The notes beneath the pieces were generated by a model, which saw nothing but the letters and a program-made list of their open reading frames with translations, had not been told where the DNA came from and did not search any database. From the NCBI GenBank assembly GCA_947488755.1, contig CANLAD010000001.1, positions 2,489,501 through 2,553,500 of the forward strand: a stretch of DNA of 64,000 nucleotides, in the 5' to 3' direction. Of this stretch, positions 9,054 to 18,540 are shown in pieces (position 1 is the stretch's first letter; each line of letters starts with the position of its first letter). Made by a program: the position numbers and the translations under genes. The DNA comes from an uncultured Erythrobacter sp. (GTDB taxonomy: Bacteria > Pseudomonadota > Alphaproteobacteria > Sphingomonadales > Sphingomonadaceae).

Positions 9054-10096
9054 ACGCCCGCTCCCGTCTCGATCCGTTCTCCAACGGCGAGCGCCTGGAT
9101 CAGCGGCAGTTTCAGCAGTAGATCGCGCAGCGCCTCCCCTTCGAGCCGCTGCGTGTTGTGTGAATTGTATTCCTCCGCATGCGAGATCCGGGTTTCGCCC
9201 TGCTCGACATACTTTCCGTAATTGAGATCGCGCAGGTCTGGCGGCACGCGGAAATATTGACCCAGATCCTCCGCAGCGACCATTTCCTCGCGGCTCAGCA
9301 GCACTTCGAACAGCTTTTCGCCGTGCCGCGTGCCGATCTCGCGCACGTCATGCTCCGGCTTCCCTGCCAACGCGCACAGCACGCGCGCCAGTTCGGCGAT
9401 CGTCGCGGCGGGCGCTTTCTGGACGAAAGTCTCGCCCGAACGGCCATTGGTGAAGGCAAACATGACAAGATCGACCGCATCCTCCAGCGTCATCATGAAC
9501 CGCGTCATGTTGGGATCGGTAATCGTGATCGGCGCGCCCGCATTGATCTGGTCGACGAACAGCGGGATCACCGACCCGCGCGAGGCCATCACGTTACCAT
9601 AGCGGGTCACCATAATCCGCGTATCGGGCGCGTTGCGCGACGCAGCGACGGCGACCTTTTCCATCAGCGCCTTGGACATGCCCATCGCGTTGATCGGATA
9701 GACCGCCTTGTCGGTGCTGAGGCACACCACCTTCTCGACCTTGTTCTGGATGGCTGCGCGGATGGTGTTGTGCGTGCCCTCGACATTGGTCTTGAGCGCT
9801 TCCATCGGGTGGAATTCGCAGGATGGCACCTGTTTGAGCGCAGCGGCGTGGAAGATGAAATCGACCCCGCGCGTCGCGCCAAGGACCGATTCATAATCAC
9901 GCACATCGCCGATGTAGAATTTCAGCTTATCATCGGCAAAGCGGCCCCGCATGTCGTCCTGCTTCTTCTCGTCGCGGCTGAACACGCGAATTTCAGCTAG
10001 TTCTGAGGCGAGGAACCGGCGCAGCACTGCATTGCCGAACGATCCGGTCCCGCCGGTGATGAGCAGGGTCCGGTCGGTGAAGGGTGATGCAGTCAT
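9050..10096 (-). CDS. capE: UDP-GlcNAc 4,6-dehydratase/5-epimerase (CapE/FnlA)
   Basis: 348 residues of the extended SDR family: LLITGGTGSFGNAVL, FYIGDVRDYESV, FHAAALKQVPSCEFHPMEA and CLSTDKAVYPINAMGMSKALME. CapE/FnlA/WbjB keeps a Met in place of Tyr in the usual YxxxK motif, and the MGMSK seen here fits that. The HAAALKQVP segment is diagnostic of UDP-GlcNAc inverting dehydratases. It converts UDP-GlcNAc to a 4-keto-6-deoxy intermediate, the entry to UDP-L-FucNAc. The C-terminal extension (EEYNSHNTQRLEGEALRDLL) matches FnlA/CapE rather than PseB, which is shorter. Stop and start overlaps with capF and the GT4 gene place it mid-operon. Confidence 0.93.
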   Translation of the reverse strand: MTASPFTDRTLLITGGTGSFGNAVLRRFLASELAEIRVFSRDEKKQDDMRGRFADDKLKFYIGDVRDYESVLGATRGVDFIFHAAALKQVPSCEFHPMEALKTNVEGTHNTIRAAIQNKVEKVVCLSTDKAVYPINAMGMSKALMEKVAVAASRNAPDTRIMVTRYGNVMASRGSVIPLFVDQINAGAPITITDPNMTRFMMTLEDAVDLVMFAFTNGRSGETFVQKAPAATIAELARVLCALAGKPEHDVREIGTRHGEKLFEVLLSREEMVAAEDLGQYFRVPPDLRDLNYGKYVEQGETRISHAEEYNSHNTQRLEGEALRDLLLKLPLIQALAVGERIETGAGV

Positions 10097-11217
10097 ATAT
10101 CTTTCGCGAGGTTGTAGAGCGCGGCCCAGGTCGCCGCCGCCGTGCGATTCCAGTCGTAGCGCAGCGCGCGCTCAGCCGCCGCGGCGGCGAGCGCATCAGC
10201 ATGTGCCTTGTCCGACAAGACCCGCTCCAGCTTCGCGCTGATTTCGCGCGGGTCGTAAGGTGAAAAATAAGCGAGGTCCACCCCGCCGAACTCGGGCATA
10301 GGCGCCACATCGGATGCAATCACCGGCCGTCCTGCACCAAGCGATTCGAGCAGAATGTTCGGGCAGTTTTCACAGCTCGACGCAAACACGACCGCTGCCG
10401 CGTTGCGATACCAGGCCGGGAGCTGCTCGTACGGCACCTTACCCATCAGTCGCACGCGATCGGAGAGGGCGTTTTGAGCGATATAGTCTCTCACCGGTTC
10501 GGCAGCCGCGTAATCGTCTTCACCGACCAACAGCAGACGGTGGGTTTCGCGCAATTGCCGAGGCAGTGCGGTGTAAGCCTGTACCATTTGGTAATGATGC
10601 TTGTACGGCTCGAACCGCGACACATAGAGAATGTATGGGTCATCGCCCGTTTCAGCTGGCCTCGGCAATTCGCGCCCGGCGGTCAGGAAGGCCTCGTTGA
10701 TGCCGTGCGGAATGGTGATGGCGGCGCGCGGGGTAATGCGCTGCTCAATCGTGGCGCGGGCAAAATCGGAGATGAAAATCGTCAGATCCGCTGCGCTCAT
10801 GCTGCGCAGCATCTGCGGCTTCAACACACGATTGCGCAGCTTCTGCAAGCCGGGTTGCAAGTGGGAAAGCGCCGCCTCATCGAAGGGCAGCATGTTGCGA
10901 AACATCGTCGCGGTTCGGCAGGCGCTCGGTACGCGCGTGTTGAGGAGGCCACCGGGACAAAACAGGACGTCGGCGTCGAAATCGCGCAGGGCGCGTGGCA
11001 GGACAAACCGCTCCCAGGCGAGCCGTGTTATCGGATTGGTTACAGAAAATCGGGTTCGGCCGCGCGCGATTCGACGGTCTTCGGGCAACGCGAGATCGTC
11101 GGGCACGAACACCAGCAGCGCCAATTGCGGATCATCGGGAAGACGCGCCAACAGATTCTTGAGATAGGTCTGCCCACCCCCGATCCGCGCCGCGTGGGCG
11201 TTTATGACGAACCGCAT
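10093..11217 (-). CDS. Glycosyltransferase family 4
   Basis: 374 residues starting MRFVINAHAARIGGGQTYLKNLL, a GT-B transferase of the GT4 type. The C-terminal domain has YILYVSRFEPYKHHYQMVQAY, RVRLMGKVPYEQLPAWYRNA and FASSCENCPNILLESLGAGRPVIASD, which contain the nucleotide-sugar binding E-x7-E pattern. The track ORF begins 405 bp further upstream, but that extension lies inside the wzy gene in another frame, so I start at the ATG at 11217, nine bases after the wzy stop. It overlaps capE by four bases. Predicted to build the lipid-linked repeat unit at the cytoplasmic face; donor and linkage unknown. Confidence 0.88.
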   Translation of the reverse strand: MRFVINAHAARIGGGQTYLKNLLARLPDDPQLALLVFVPDDLALPEDRRIARGRTRFSVTNPITRLAWERFVLPRALRDFDADVLFCPGGLLNTRVPSACRTATMFRNMLPFDEAALSHLQPGLQKLRNRVLKPQMLRSMSAADLTIFISDFARATIEQRITPRAAITIPHGINEAFLTAGRELPRPAETGDDPYILYVSRFEPYKHHYQMVQAYTALPRQLRETHRLLLVGEDDYAAAEPVRDYIAQNALSDRVRLMGKVPYEQLPAWYRNAAAVVFASSCENCPNILLESLGAGRPVIASDVAPMPEFGGVDLAYFSPYDPREISAKLERVLSDKAHADALAAAAAERALRYDWNRTAAATWAALYNLAKDI

Positions 11218-11225
11218 GGCAGTGT

Positions 11226-12560
11226 TCACCGCGCGCGGCGCGTGCGTTCGGCCGCAGCCTTGGAAGAACGCCCGGACCGTACCGCGCGTTTGGCGCCGGG
11301 TTCGGGGATCAAGACCAAAGCCGTTCTGACCGCGAGCAGGGGGATCAGTTGGGTCAAGACGAAACCGAGCGCGATATTCGTAAATTCCCCTACCATCAGC
11401 GCGACACTTGCCCACACGGCATGCAGGTAGATCACCAGATCGACCGCAAACAGCCGATCGCGCACCCGGTCGGGATCGCGCACCAACCGCGAATACCAGC
11501 GGATCAGACCGTTGAAGAGCAGCCCGTAGGCGATGAAAAAACCACTGATGCCGGCCAGGTAGCCGAAATTGATAATCCATTCGCCCAGAAAGGTCGGCGT
11601 CAGGTTGGACAAGCCCTGCCACATGTTCCCGGCGTAATTGACGGTGAAGAACACGCCCCCGGTGTCGGGCTTATCCGGATAAAGTTCACGCGGGATCGCG
11701 TTGGTGAAGAACGACAGGAATGTGCTGCCCTCTGCCAGCACCAACTGCGGCGCTCTCGTGATGTAGTCGAGCGGCTCCACGCCGTAGAAGAACGAATTGA
11801 GGCTGAAGGTTTCTGTCGAAGTCGCCAGTCCCGTCGTCAATTGGCCGTTCTCGATTCGCAGCCTGCTGCGCGCAACACCAAACAGGGACGCCGCCCCAAC
11901 CAGCAGCACGACCAGGGCGGATGCAGCGGGCAGGCTGATCGGACGCTTGAGATAATGAAATGTGATCGCCAGCAGTGCGAGAATGTTGAGCATCCCTCCG
12001 CGCGATCCCGTGCCGAGCCCCAGGAAAAACGTGACGGCGAAATGCAGAGCGAACAGCACCCACCAGAGATTGGCGCGGCGGCGGACAAGGCCGATCGCGA
12101 AATACGCCACGTTGAGCGTGCTCATCAAGCCGATCAGGGTGCGCGCCCAGCCATAGCCACTCCAGTCCCGAACGCGCGTTTCGATCGACCCGACATACGC
12201 CTCGATCCCGCCGAACTCGTTGATCATGTAATATTGCGCAAAGATCGAAGGGACCGACAGAGCCCAAAGCACGATCACCGAACGATAGTCGCCTGATTTC
12301 GGGAGAGTCGGGGCAATCGCCTCCCGCGCCGTGGGCAGGTATTGTGTCTGGCTCGCTTCGTTCAGAGCCATCAATACGGCGAGAAACAGCGGGACTGCGA
12401 TCAGGCCAACCACGATGTTGGTGGGCGGATCGAAGAACGCGCCAACGTGAAACAGCAGGTAGAACGCGAGGAAGAACTTCGCTGGCGAGAACGTGTCCGA
12501 GTTGGATGTCACGGCGATCGCGCCGCCGATGAACATCAAGATGGCGATGATAAGCAGCAT
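11226..12560 (-). CDS. wzy: Wzy-like oligosaccharide repeat-unit polymerase
   Basis: A 444-residue protein with about ten to twelve hydrophobic segments and a larger periplasmic stretch (about residues 240-320: SLNSFFYGVEPLDYITRAP and IPRELYPDKPDTGGVFF). The pattern fits the O-antigen polymerase family, and GLGTGSRGGMLNILALLAI resembles the Arg-containing loops of Wzy proteins. Wzy joins undecaprenyl-linked repeat units in the periplasm. The track start at 12689 adds about 43 polar residues; I chose the ATG at 12560 because the first membrane segment begins there, though no good ribosome site is visible. A second polymerase/ligase-like gene is at 22789, so roles could be swapped. Confidence 0.75.
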   Translation of the reverse strand: MLLIIAILMFIGGAIAVTSNSDTFSPAKFFLAFYLLFHVGAFFDPPTNIVVGLIAVPLFLAVLMALNEASQTQYLPTAREAIAPTLPKSGDYRSVIVLWALSVPSIFAQYYMINEFGGIEAYVGSIETRVRDWSGYGWARTLIGLMSTLNVAYFAIGLVRRRANLWWVLFALHFAVTFFLGLGTGSRGGMLNILALLAITFHYLKRPISLPAASALVVLLVGAASLFGVARSRLRIENGQLTTGLATSTETFSLNSFFYGVEPLDYITRAPQLVLAEGSTFLSFFTNAIPRELYPDKPDTGGVFFTVNYAGNMWQGLSNLTPTFLGEWIINFGYLAGISGFFIAYGLLFNGLIRWYSRLVRDPDRVRDRLFAVDLVIYLHAVWASVALMVGEFTNIALGFVLTQLIPLLAVRTALVLIPEPGAKRAVRSGRSSKAAAERTRRAR

Positions 12561-12710
12561 GGTTTTACTAAAAAGGCCTGTCGGCCGCCTTATTCCAGGA
12601 AAGCGGCCTGTTATCCTGACCAGATCGCGAGCATCGCGATCCGCCATCTCCTGCGGAAATACCGCGCTGGGCGGGTAGCGCAACCGCAAACCGGTCCGAA
12701 CCGCTCTGCC

Positions 12711-14183
12711 CTATTGTGGTTTGTCGCGGCTCGAGAACCGCAGTCGCACCCGAACCTCGCGCAACGCCATGCGTCTCTCACTAGAAGAGATGCTCAACGC
12801 GACAATGGAAGCGACCGCAACAAGGCCGAGCAGCGCCATTGCGGCCATCGGTTGCAGCTGGTCCGCCAGCGGTTTGCCGACATGCGGCTCAAACATCCAG
12901 TATGCTCCCGCCGTCAGCGCGAAAGAAGCAAGGGCAGCTACGGTGAGCAGTCGAATGGAAAACTGCGTGGCGTAAACCCGGTTGCTGATGGCGCTCGCCG
13001 CAAACGCGCGCACCATCGCACCGATAACAAAAGCAACCATCGCACCAGTTACGCCGATCACCGGCGCCAGCAGAGCCAGAAGCGCCAGATTGGCGAGCGC
13101 GGCGAGCAGCGATATCGTGATCAGATTTCCCGTCTTGCGCGATCCATGAATTCCGATTGAAGTGAGATTGCCAATCCCGAGCCATAATTGCCCCATCACG
13201 AAGCCGGCGCACAATACGACTGCAAATCCGTATTCAGCCGGAGCGAAAATCACGACGAGAATCGGGCTCACGCCAATTGCGCAAGCGGCGGCCAGCATCA
13301 TCGCGACCACATAAAGTTTGAGCACCCTATCAAACAATTGGGCCGGACGATCCGGATCATCGAGCTGACGAAACGCCCAGGGTTCCCACGCCAATCTGAA
13401 AGCGTAGACAAGAAATCCGAACAGCGCCGCGACGCGCAGGCCGATACTCGCGATTGCGACATCGGTGAGGGTGAAGAACGCCGCGAGCACGACGCGAGCG
13501 CCGTTCGTCTGGACCCAATTGAGCATGACCGGCGCGGTGGTCGGGATGGAGAAAACCAGCATCCGGCGCAGCAGATCCGCGCCGGGCATGTGCGTTGGCG
13601 GAAGGCGGAAGGTTGCGCTCCATGCGCCGATAATCCCCACGACCTTGCCGATCAGCACGCCGATCAGCGCGCCTTCGACGCCCCAGCCGAATTTGACCAG
13701 CAGCAGGACGCTTATCGTGGCCGCCAGCGTCACATCCGCGAACGTCACGAGACCGAACACGACAGCGCGCTTGTCGAACCGCAACAGCACCAGTTGGATG
13801 CCGAGCACTTGTGTGGCCGCCGCAATCGCCAGAACGATCGGCAGGATCGCGGCCTGATCGGTCGAAAAAGCTCCGGCTGCCCATGCTAGAAAAGCCACCA
13901 GCGCCACCAGACAAGAGCCCGCCCCGGCGATCGTCAGCGCCCCCCACCGCAGCTCTGCAAGCTGCCCGTTCTTCGCCGCCAGATGGTACTCGCGCACCAC
14001 AGCGGATTCGCTCTGCAAACCGATCAGGATCGTCAGCAGGGCCGCGCCTGCCAGCAGGAATTCGAGCTGCCCGTACTGCTCGATCGAAAGCACGCGGGTG
14101 TAGAGCGGGACGAGGAACACCATGACCAGCCGACTGGCTGTGCCGGCGATGCCGTAAATCGCAAACTGCTTGAGCATGTTCAT
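12711..14183 (-). CDS. wzx: Wzx-type lipopolysaccharide/EPS flippase
   Basis: 490 residues with roughly 12-14 transmembrane segments and the N-terminal pattern MNMLKQFAIYGIAGTASRLVMVFLVPLYTRVLS, characteristic of the polysaccharide-specific transport (PST) branch of the MOP exporter superfamily. It should flip the undecaprenyl-diphosphate-linked repeat unit across the inner membrane for Wzy. There is a 150-bp gap to the wzy start chosen here (much less with the longer wzy start) and a 40-bp gap after the GT-C-like gene. A second ATG two codons in is equally possible as start. The antisense ORFs of up to 233 codons in this region are shadows. Confidence 0.9.
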   Translation of the reverse strand: MNMLKQFAIYGIAGTASRLVMVFLVPLYTRVLSIEQYGQLEFLLAGAALLTILIGLQSESAVVREYHLAAKNGQLAELRWGALTIAGAGSCLVALVAFLAWAAGAFSTDQAAILPIVLAIAAATQVLGIQLVLLRFDKRAVVFGLVTFADVTLAATISVLLLVKFGWGVEGALIGVLIGKVVGIIGAWSATFRLPPTHMPGADLLRRMLVFSIPTTAPVMLNWVQTNGARVVLAAFFTLTDVAIASIGLRVAALFGFLVYAFRLAWEPWAFRQLDDPDRPAQLFDRVLKLYVVAMMLAAACAIGVSPILVVIFAPAEYGFAVVLCAGFVMGQLWLGIGNLTSIGIHGSRKTGNLITISLLAALANLALLALLAPVIGVTGAMVAFVIGAMVRAFAASAISNRVYATQFSIRLLTVAALASFALTAGAYWMFEPHVGKPLADQLQPMAAMALLGLVAVASIVALSISSSERRMALREVRVRLRFSSRDKPQ

Positions 14184-14223
14184 CGGCGCCCGGGTCGTCG
14201 AGCGGGCATGGCGCTAATGCTCC

Positions 14224-15684
14224 TCAAGCGCGCCGCTCATACACGTCAAGCTTGCCGAAGCTGCCTTCGATCCTGTGCCATCCGACCGGCGCGCGCCATT
14301 GCGGCAGTCGCTCTCGCCGTTCGTCAGAATTGACGATGAGCGTATCGACGGTGCTGAGTTCGGGGCTGTCGTCTAGCAGGGTCAGGTCCACGCGAGGGTA
14401 ATCTTCCAGACCCTTCATCGCCGTCTTGAATGCGTCGTTCGACATCCATGGCAAGAGGCAGGTGTGGTGCGTGCTGATCATGATGCGATATGGCGGCACG
14501 GCGTGATAGGGATAGACGAGGATCGTGCGCTTATCATCCAGTCCTTCGAGGTAGGTCATCACCGCGTTCGCGCTGCGACGCAGCTCGGGGTTCAGCTCGC
14601 CGCGCAGCAAGATAAGCTCGGCGAGGGAGAAAGCTATGCCATAAGCAATGGCACACCAGACCAGCCAAACCACCCCGTGGATCGCGCACAGACCAACGAA
14701 CAAGATATTCGACCAGATCGAAACATGACTGAGATATCGCTCGGCCTGGCCGATGAACAGCAGGTATTTGAGGCTCGTCAGTGCATAGACGACCGCTGCG
14801 CCCGCGATCATGGGGACCAGCGGCCCTTCGAACGTTTCCTGTGAGACAATCGCCGCAATGACGAGCCCGGCAATGGCGACGAAATGCGGCGCACGCAGGA
14901 TGACGCCGGTTATGGAATTGCGCGCAAGCCAGGCGAACACGAGCCTTCTGATGTTCTGCGCGCGGGTCTTCTCGGGGGACCATTCACGCAAACTGCGCAG
15001 CGCGTTTCGGCCCTGGATCGGCAGGCGTCCCGCCCGCAATTCCGAGGCATACCATGTGAGATGCGCGGCCTGATGGCGCAATTGCGAGGTGAACTCGCCC
15101 CGCGATACGAGTTGCGCAAGGCCGATCGCGAGCACGAGGGTCGCAAGCAGCGCCCAACTCACTGCGAACGCCGCGATCAGCGGGGTCACGAAAAAAACCA
15201 CCTGCACCCCGAACTTACTCCCGAGCATCACCGCGGCGAGCAATATCGCGGAACCGACGATCGCAATCGCATCCGGGATCGGTAGCGGGAACAGCACGAG
15301 CGCAATGGCGAGCGGATAGATCAGCTCCGAAAATGTGCGCGTCGTGAAGTTGAGCACGCGCGGGCCGATCGAGATCTTGCTGAACCACAAGGGGGTCACA
15401 ACGTAACACAGACCGCCCAGAAGCACCCAAACCCGGTCGATACCGGCGGCCAGAGCTAGTGACAGGGCCACAAAGACGAACACCGTCTCCAGCAGCGGGT
15501 TGATCAGCTGGTTGCGGCGCAGCAAAAACCCGTCCGGCAGATGACTGTAGAACCAGTGCGGCAGCAGCGGATAATGCAGATCGCCTGGCTCGATCACCTG
15601 CCCGCGTATCGGCTTGAACGGTCCCCTCCCCTGACGCTTGACCGCGAAGGTCAGATAAAGGTGCCCCCAGCTGTCGAACGTCAT
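14224..15684 (-). CDS. Multi-pass membrane protein, GT-C-like (start codon uncertain)
   Basis: At least 486 residues with about ten hydrophobic segments and a periplasmic C-terminal domain of about 110 residues. Near the N-terminus is DPMTFDSWGHLYLT, an acidic loop after a first membrane helix as in GT-C glycosyltransferases and PMT-like proteins. I do not recognise a specific family; a lipid-linked sugar transferase or a modifying enzyme of the repeat unit is plausible from context. The first ATG is at 15684, yet the frame is open upstream and encodes a convincing first membrane helix (SYVFVLGIALINLAHRIFLL) that begins right at the wbpE stop. No ATG, GTG or TTG starts that helix; only ATA (15765) or ATT (15759) sit there. 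The track's 16011 start reads through wbpE in another frame and is not credible. Confidence 0.65.
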   Translation of the reverse strand: MTFDSWGHLYLTFAVKRQGRGPFKPIRGQVIEPGDLHYPLLPHWFYSHLPDGFLLRRNQLINPLLETVFVFVALSLALAAGIDRVWVLLGGLCYVVTPLWFSKISIGPRVLNFTTRTFSELIYPLAIALVLFPLPIPDAIAIVGSAILLAAVMLGSKFGVQVVFFVTPLIAAFAVSWALLATLVLAIGLAQLVSRGEFTSQLRHQAAHLTWYASELRAGRLPIQGRNALRSLREWSPEKTRAQNIRRLVFAWLARNSITGVILRAPHFVAIAGLVIAAIVSQETFEGPLVPMIAGAAVVYALTSLKYLLFIGQAERYLSHVSIWSNILFVGLCAIHGVVWLVWCAIAYGIAFSLAELILLRGELNPELRRSANAVMTYLEGLDDKRTILVYPYHAVPPYRIMISTHHTCLLPWMSNDAFKTAMKGLEDYPRVDLTLLDDSPELSTVDTLIVNSDERRERLPQWRAPVGWHRIEGSFGKLDVYERRA

Positions 15685-15761
15685 CGGATCGCGCGGCAGC
15701 AGGAAAATCCGGTGCGCGAGATTGATGAGGGCGATGCCGAGGACGAAGACGTAGGAAATGG

Positions 15762-16853
15762 CTATGCGGTCGCTTTGGCAATTGCCGCGATGACCCGGTC
15801 CGGGTCGGCTTTGTCCATATAGGGATGGATCGGCAGGCTCATCACTTCGCGCGCAGCCTGTTCGCTGTGCGGGCAATCGGCTTGCGCGTCGGCGATGGCC
15901 GGTTGGCGCGATAGCGGTTTGGGATAGTGGACCGCGGTGGGCACGCCCACTTCCTTCAGCGCAACCTGCACCCGCCCGCGCTCCTGCACGCGCACCGTGT
16001 ACTGCGCCCATGCGCAGCGATTGTGATCGAGAACGGCGGGGGCGGCGACCGTGTTCATCCCCGCAAACGCTTGCGAATACCTCCCGGCAACCGCATCGCG
16101 CGCGACAATCTCATCATCGAGGATCGCCAGTTTCGGCAACAAGATTGCGGCCTGCAACGTATCGAGCCTGGAATTCACACCAATACGCACGTGGTTGTAG
16201 CGCCCGTCCTGCCCGTGCCGCGCGATCCGCCGCATAGTTATGGCAAGCTCGGCGTCATCGGTGAACATCGCCCCGCCATCGCCATAGCAGCCGAGCGGCT
16301 TCGACGGGAAAAAGCTGGTCGTCGCAATGGTGCTCAAAGACCCACTTTTGCGGCCCTTGTAGCTCGCGCCGAAACTCTGTGCGCCATCCTCGATCACCGG
16401 AATTCCGTACCGCTTCGCAATCGCTTCGATCGCATCGAAATCTGCGCATTGGCCGTAGAGCGAAACCGGGATAATCGCGCGGGTCCGCTCGGTGATCGCG
16501 TTATCTAGCGCGGCCGGGTCCATCAGATAGGTGACCGGGTCGATATCGACGTAAACCGGTTTTGCACCCAGAACCTTCGCTGCTTCAGCGGTCGCGATAT
16601 AGCTGAAATCGGGGGTGATGACCTCGTCGCCCGGTTCTGCGCCCAGCGCCATCAACGCGATCTGAAGCGCATCGGTGCCGTTGGCGCAGGTTATGCAGTG
16701 GGCCACGCCGACATAGGCGGCAAGCTGCTCTTCCAGCGCATCCACTTCTGGGCCGAGGATATAGCGCCCGTGCGAAAGCACGCCTGCGATCGCGGCATCG
16801 ATTTCGGATCGCAACCGCTCCTGCTGCGCGGCCAGGTCGATGAACGGGATCAA
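15762..16853 (-). CDS. wbpE: DegT/DnrJ/EryC1 aminotransferase, WbpE type
   Basis: 363 residues of the PLP-dependent DegT/EryC1/StrS family: [19 protein letters not shown], the glycine/threonine-rich PLP phosphate site [31 protein letters not shown], and the Schiff-base lysine in [18 protein letters not shown] (about residue 185). With wbpB and wbpD as immediate neighbours it is best read as the enzyme that transaminates UDP-3-keto-GlcNAcA to UDP-GlcNAc3NA using glutamate. It overlaps wbpD by four bases upstream. Its TAG stop is embedded in the sequence ATAG, which may be the start region of the next gene. Confidence 0.9.
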   Translation of the reverse strand: MIPFIDLAAQQERLRSEIDAAIAGVLSHGRYILGPEVDALEEQLAAYVGVAHCITCANGTDALQIALMALGAEPGDEVITPDFSYIATAEAAKVLGAKPVYVDIDPVTYLMDPAALDNAITERTRAIIPVSLYGQCADFDAIEAIAKRYGIPVIEDGAQSFGASYKGRKSGSLSTIATTSFFPSKPLGCYGDGGAMFTDDAELAITMRRIARHGQDGRYNHVRIGVNSRLDTLQAAILLPKLAILDDEIVARDAVAGRYSQAFAGMNTVAAPAVLDHNRCAWAQYTVRVQERGRVQVALKEVGVPTAVHYPKPLSRQPAIADAQADCPHSEQAAREVMSLPIHPYMDKADPDRVIAAIAKATA

Positions 16854-17440
16854 TCTGTGTCTCCTGCACGCGACACCATGCCGCCGCGCAGCTCATATCG
16901 CGCGCCGGTCGCCATGCATACCGCATCGCCGTCTCCGCCCGTTGGCAGATCGAGCCGCTCGCCGTGCTCGCTCATCCAACCGATATGGCGGGCGGGCACG
17001 CCGGCCATCAGCGCGTAATCGGGGACATCGCGTGTGATCACCGCGCCTGCTGCAACAAAGGCAAAGCGACCAATCGTCACCCCGCAAACCACCGTGCAAT
17101 TGGCACCTAGAGTGGCCCCGCACCGCACCAGCGTGTCGCGAAACTCATCCTTGCGCTCGACCAGCGCGCGCGGGTTGTGGACGTTGGTGAACACCATGCT
17201 CGGCCCGCAGAACACGCCGTCTTCGAGCGTGACGTTATCATAGACAGAGACGTTGTTCTGGATCTTGCACGTGTCGCCAATCACGACCTTATTGCCGATA
17301 AAGACATTCTGGCCAAGCGACACGCCTTCACCAATGCGCGCGCCGCTGCACACATGGACGAAATGCCAGACGCGTGAGCCTGCGCCAATTGCGGCACCAT
17401 CATCGACAATGGCGCTGTCGTGGATGAAGACGTCGCTCAT
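16850..17440 (-). CDS. wbpD: WbpD-type sugar N-acetyltransferase (left-handed beta-helix)
   Basis: 196 residues built of hexapeptide repeats ([60 protein letters not shown]), the trimeric left-handed beta-helix fold. WbpD acetylates the 3-amino group of UDP-GlcNAc3NA with acetyl-CoA, giving UDP-2,3-diacetamido-2,3-dideoxy-glucuronate. The [23 protein letters not shown] opening is typical of WbpD/WlbB. Start and stop overlap wbpB and wbpE by four bases each, consistent with a coupled B-D-E module. Confidence 0.9.
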   Translation of the reverse strand: MSDVFIHDSAIVDDGAAIGAGSRVWHFVHVCSGARIGEGVSLGQNVFIGNKVVIGDTCKIQNNVSVYDNVTLEDGVFCGPSMVFTNVHNPRALVERKDEFRDTLVRCGATLGANCTVVCGVTIGRFAFVAAGAVITRDVPDYALMAGVPARHIGWMSEHGERLDLPTGGDGDAVCMATGARYELRGGMVSRAGDTD

Positions 17441-18387
17441 CCAACATCCTTCACGAGGGGGTTGCGCTCCCCCCGGTTCGGTTCGACGCGCGCCTCGCGA
17501 ATCTTCGAGACCGTTGCGATCGCAGTACGATTGGCCTCGAGACCGAAGCCATTACCCGCCAGGATCTCCTCATAGCTGCGCGTGTGGAGATCGGTGAAGC
17601 CCCCGGAAAACTCGATCTCGTCGCCATTGACAGTGATCGAGCGATAGGTCCGCTTGCCCGCCTCGCGCTCGGCCGCGGGAACATCGGTCGGATCGAGCGA
17701 CATGAACCACCGCACCCGGGCATTGGCGTATTCGAGATAGCCGCCCGCCCGTTCGGAATCGTTCGCGTGGACGATCACCTCCTGCAACTCACCGAACAGG
17801 AAATGCAGCATGTCGAAGAAATGCACGCCGATATTCGTCGCGATCCCGCCCGATTTGCGCGTATCGCCTTTCCAGCTCTGGTGATACCACCGCCCGCGCG
17901 CGGTGACGTAGGTCAGGTCGACATCGTATTTGCGATCCCTGGGTGCCGCCTCGATCCTTTCGCACAGCGCGATGATCGAAGGGTGAAGACGCAATTGCAG
18001 GATCGTGTGGATCGTCTGGCCGGTGTCGCTTTCGACCTCGGCCAGACCGTCGAGGTTCCACGGATTGAGCACCAGCGGCTTTTCACAAATCGCGTCGCAG
18101 CCCGATCGCAGGGCGAAGCGGATATGCGAATCGTGCAGATAATTGGGCGAGCAGATCGACATGTAATCGATGCCGCCGCCCGCGTTTTTCCGGCGGAGCT
18201 TGTCGATATGACGGTCGAACCGCTCGAACTCGGTGAAGAAGTGCGCGTCGGGAAAGAAGCTGTCGATGATGCCGACCGAATCGTTGGGATCGAGCGCGGC
18301 GATGATCCGGTTTCCGGTGTCGCGAATGGCCGCCATGTGGCGTGGGGCAATATATCCAGCCGCCCCGATCAGCGCGAAATCCTGCAT
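17437..18387 (-). CDS. wbpB: Gfo/Idh/MocA-type UDP-GlcNAcA 3-dehydrogenase, WbpB type
   Basis: 316 residues with an N-terminal NAD-binding fold ([20 protein letters not shown]), the family CEKPL lysine motif ([13 protein letters not shown]) and the active-site region [20 protein letters not shown]. This is the WbpB/WlbA branch, which oxidises C3 of UDP-N-acetylglucosaminuronate so that WbpE can aminate it. It is the first of the B-D-E module; a 153-bp gap on its 5' side makes an internal promoter possible. The N-terminal [10 protein letters not shown] is as in the WlbA group. Its substrate would come from the 6-dehydrogenase encoded divergently at 24459. Confidence 0.9.
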   Translation of the reverse strand: MQDFALIGAAGYIAPRHMAAIRDTGNRIIAALDPNDSVGIIDSFFPDAHFFTEFERFDRHIDKLRRKNAGGGIDYMSICSPNYLHDSHIRFALRSGCDAICEKPLVLNPWNLDGLAEVESDTGQTIHTILQLRLHPSIIALCERIEAAPRDRKYDVDLTYVTARGRWYHQSWKGDTRKSGGIATNIGVHFFDMLHFLFGELQEVIVHANDSERAGGYLEYANARVRWFMSLDPTDVPAAEREAGKRTYRSITVNGDEIEFSGGFTDLHTRSYEEILAGNGFGLEANRTAIATVSKIREARVEPNRGERNPLVKDVG

Positions 18388-18540
18388 TTGTAAGACCTTG
18401 GTTTGGACGCGAAGTCAGTCGCGGTGCGAAAGGGCGCATACAAAGGACACGCGTGCGCTGCAAACGGGTCGAGCGCGAAAACAGTCACTTTGGAGGCAAT
18501 GGTAGTCGCCCACGAACTCGGAGCTCGCGCGGGTGCTGTA

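Noticed and set aside
11218-11622. N-terminal extension of the GT4 ORF (to 11622)
   Set aside because: It lies inside wzy in another frame; the GT4 fold begins at the ATG at 11217.
11349-12296. 315-codon plus-strand ORF across wzy
   Set aside because: Translates to Q/R/H/D-rich sequence without structure; the minus strand encodes clear transmembrane helices.
15685-16011. N-terminal extension of the GT-C-like ORF up to 16011
   Set aside because: Beyond about 15765 it reads the wbpE gene in another frame and is not protein-like; only the part after the wbpE stop is credible.
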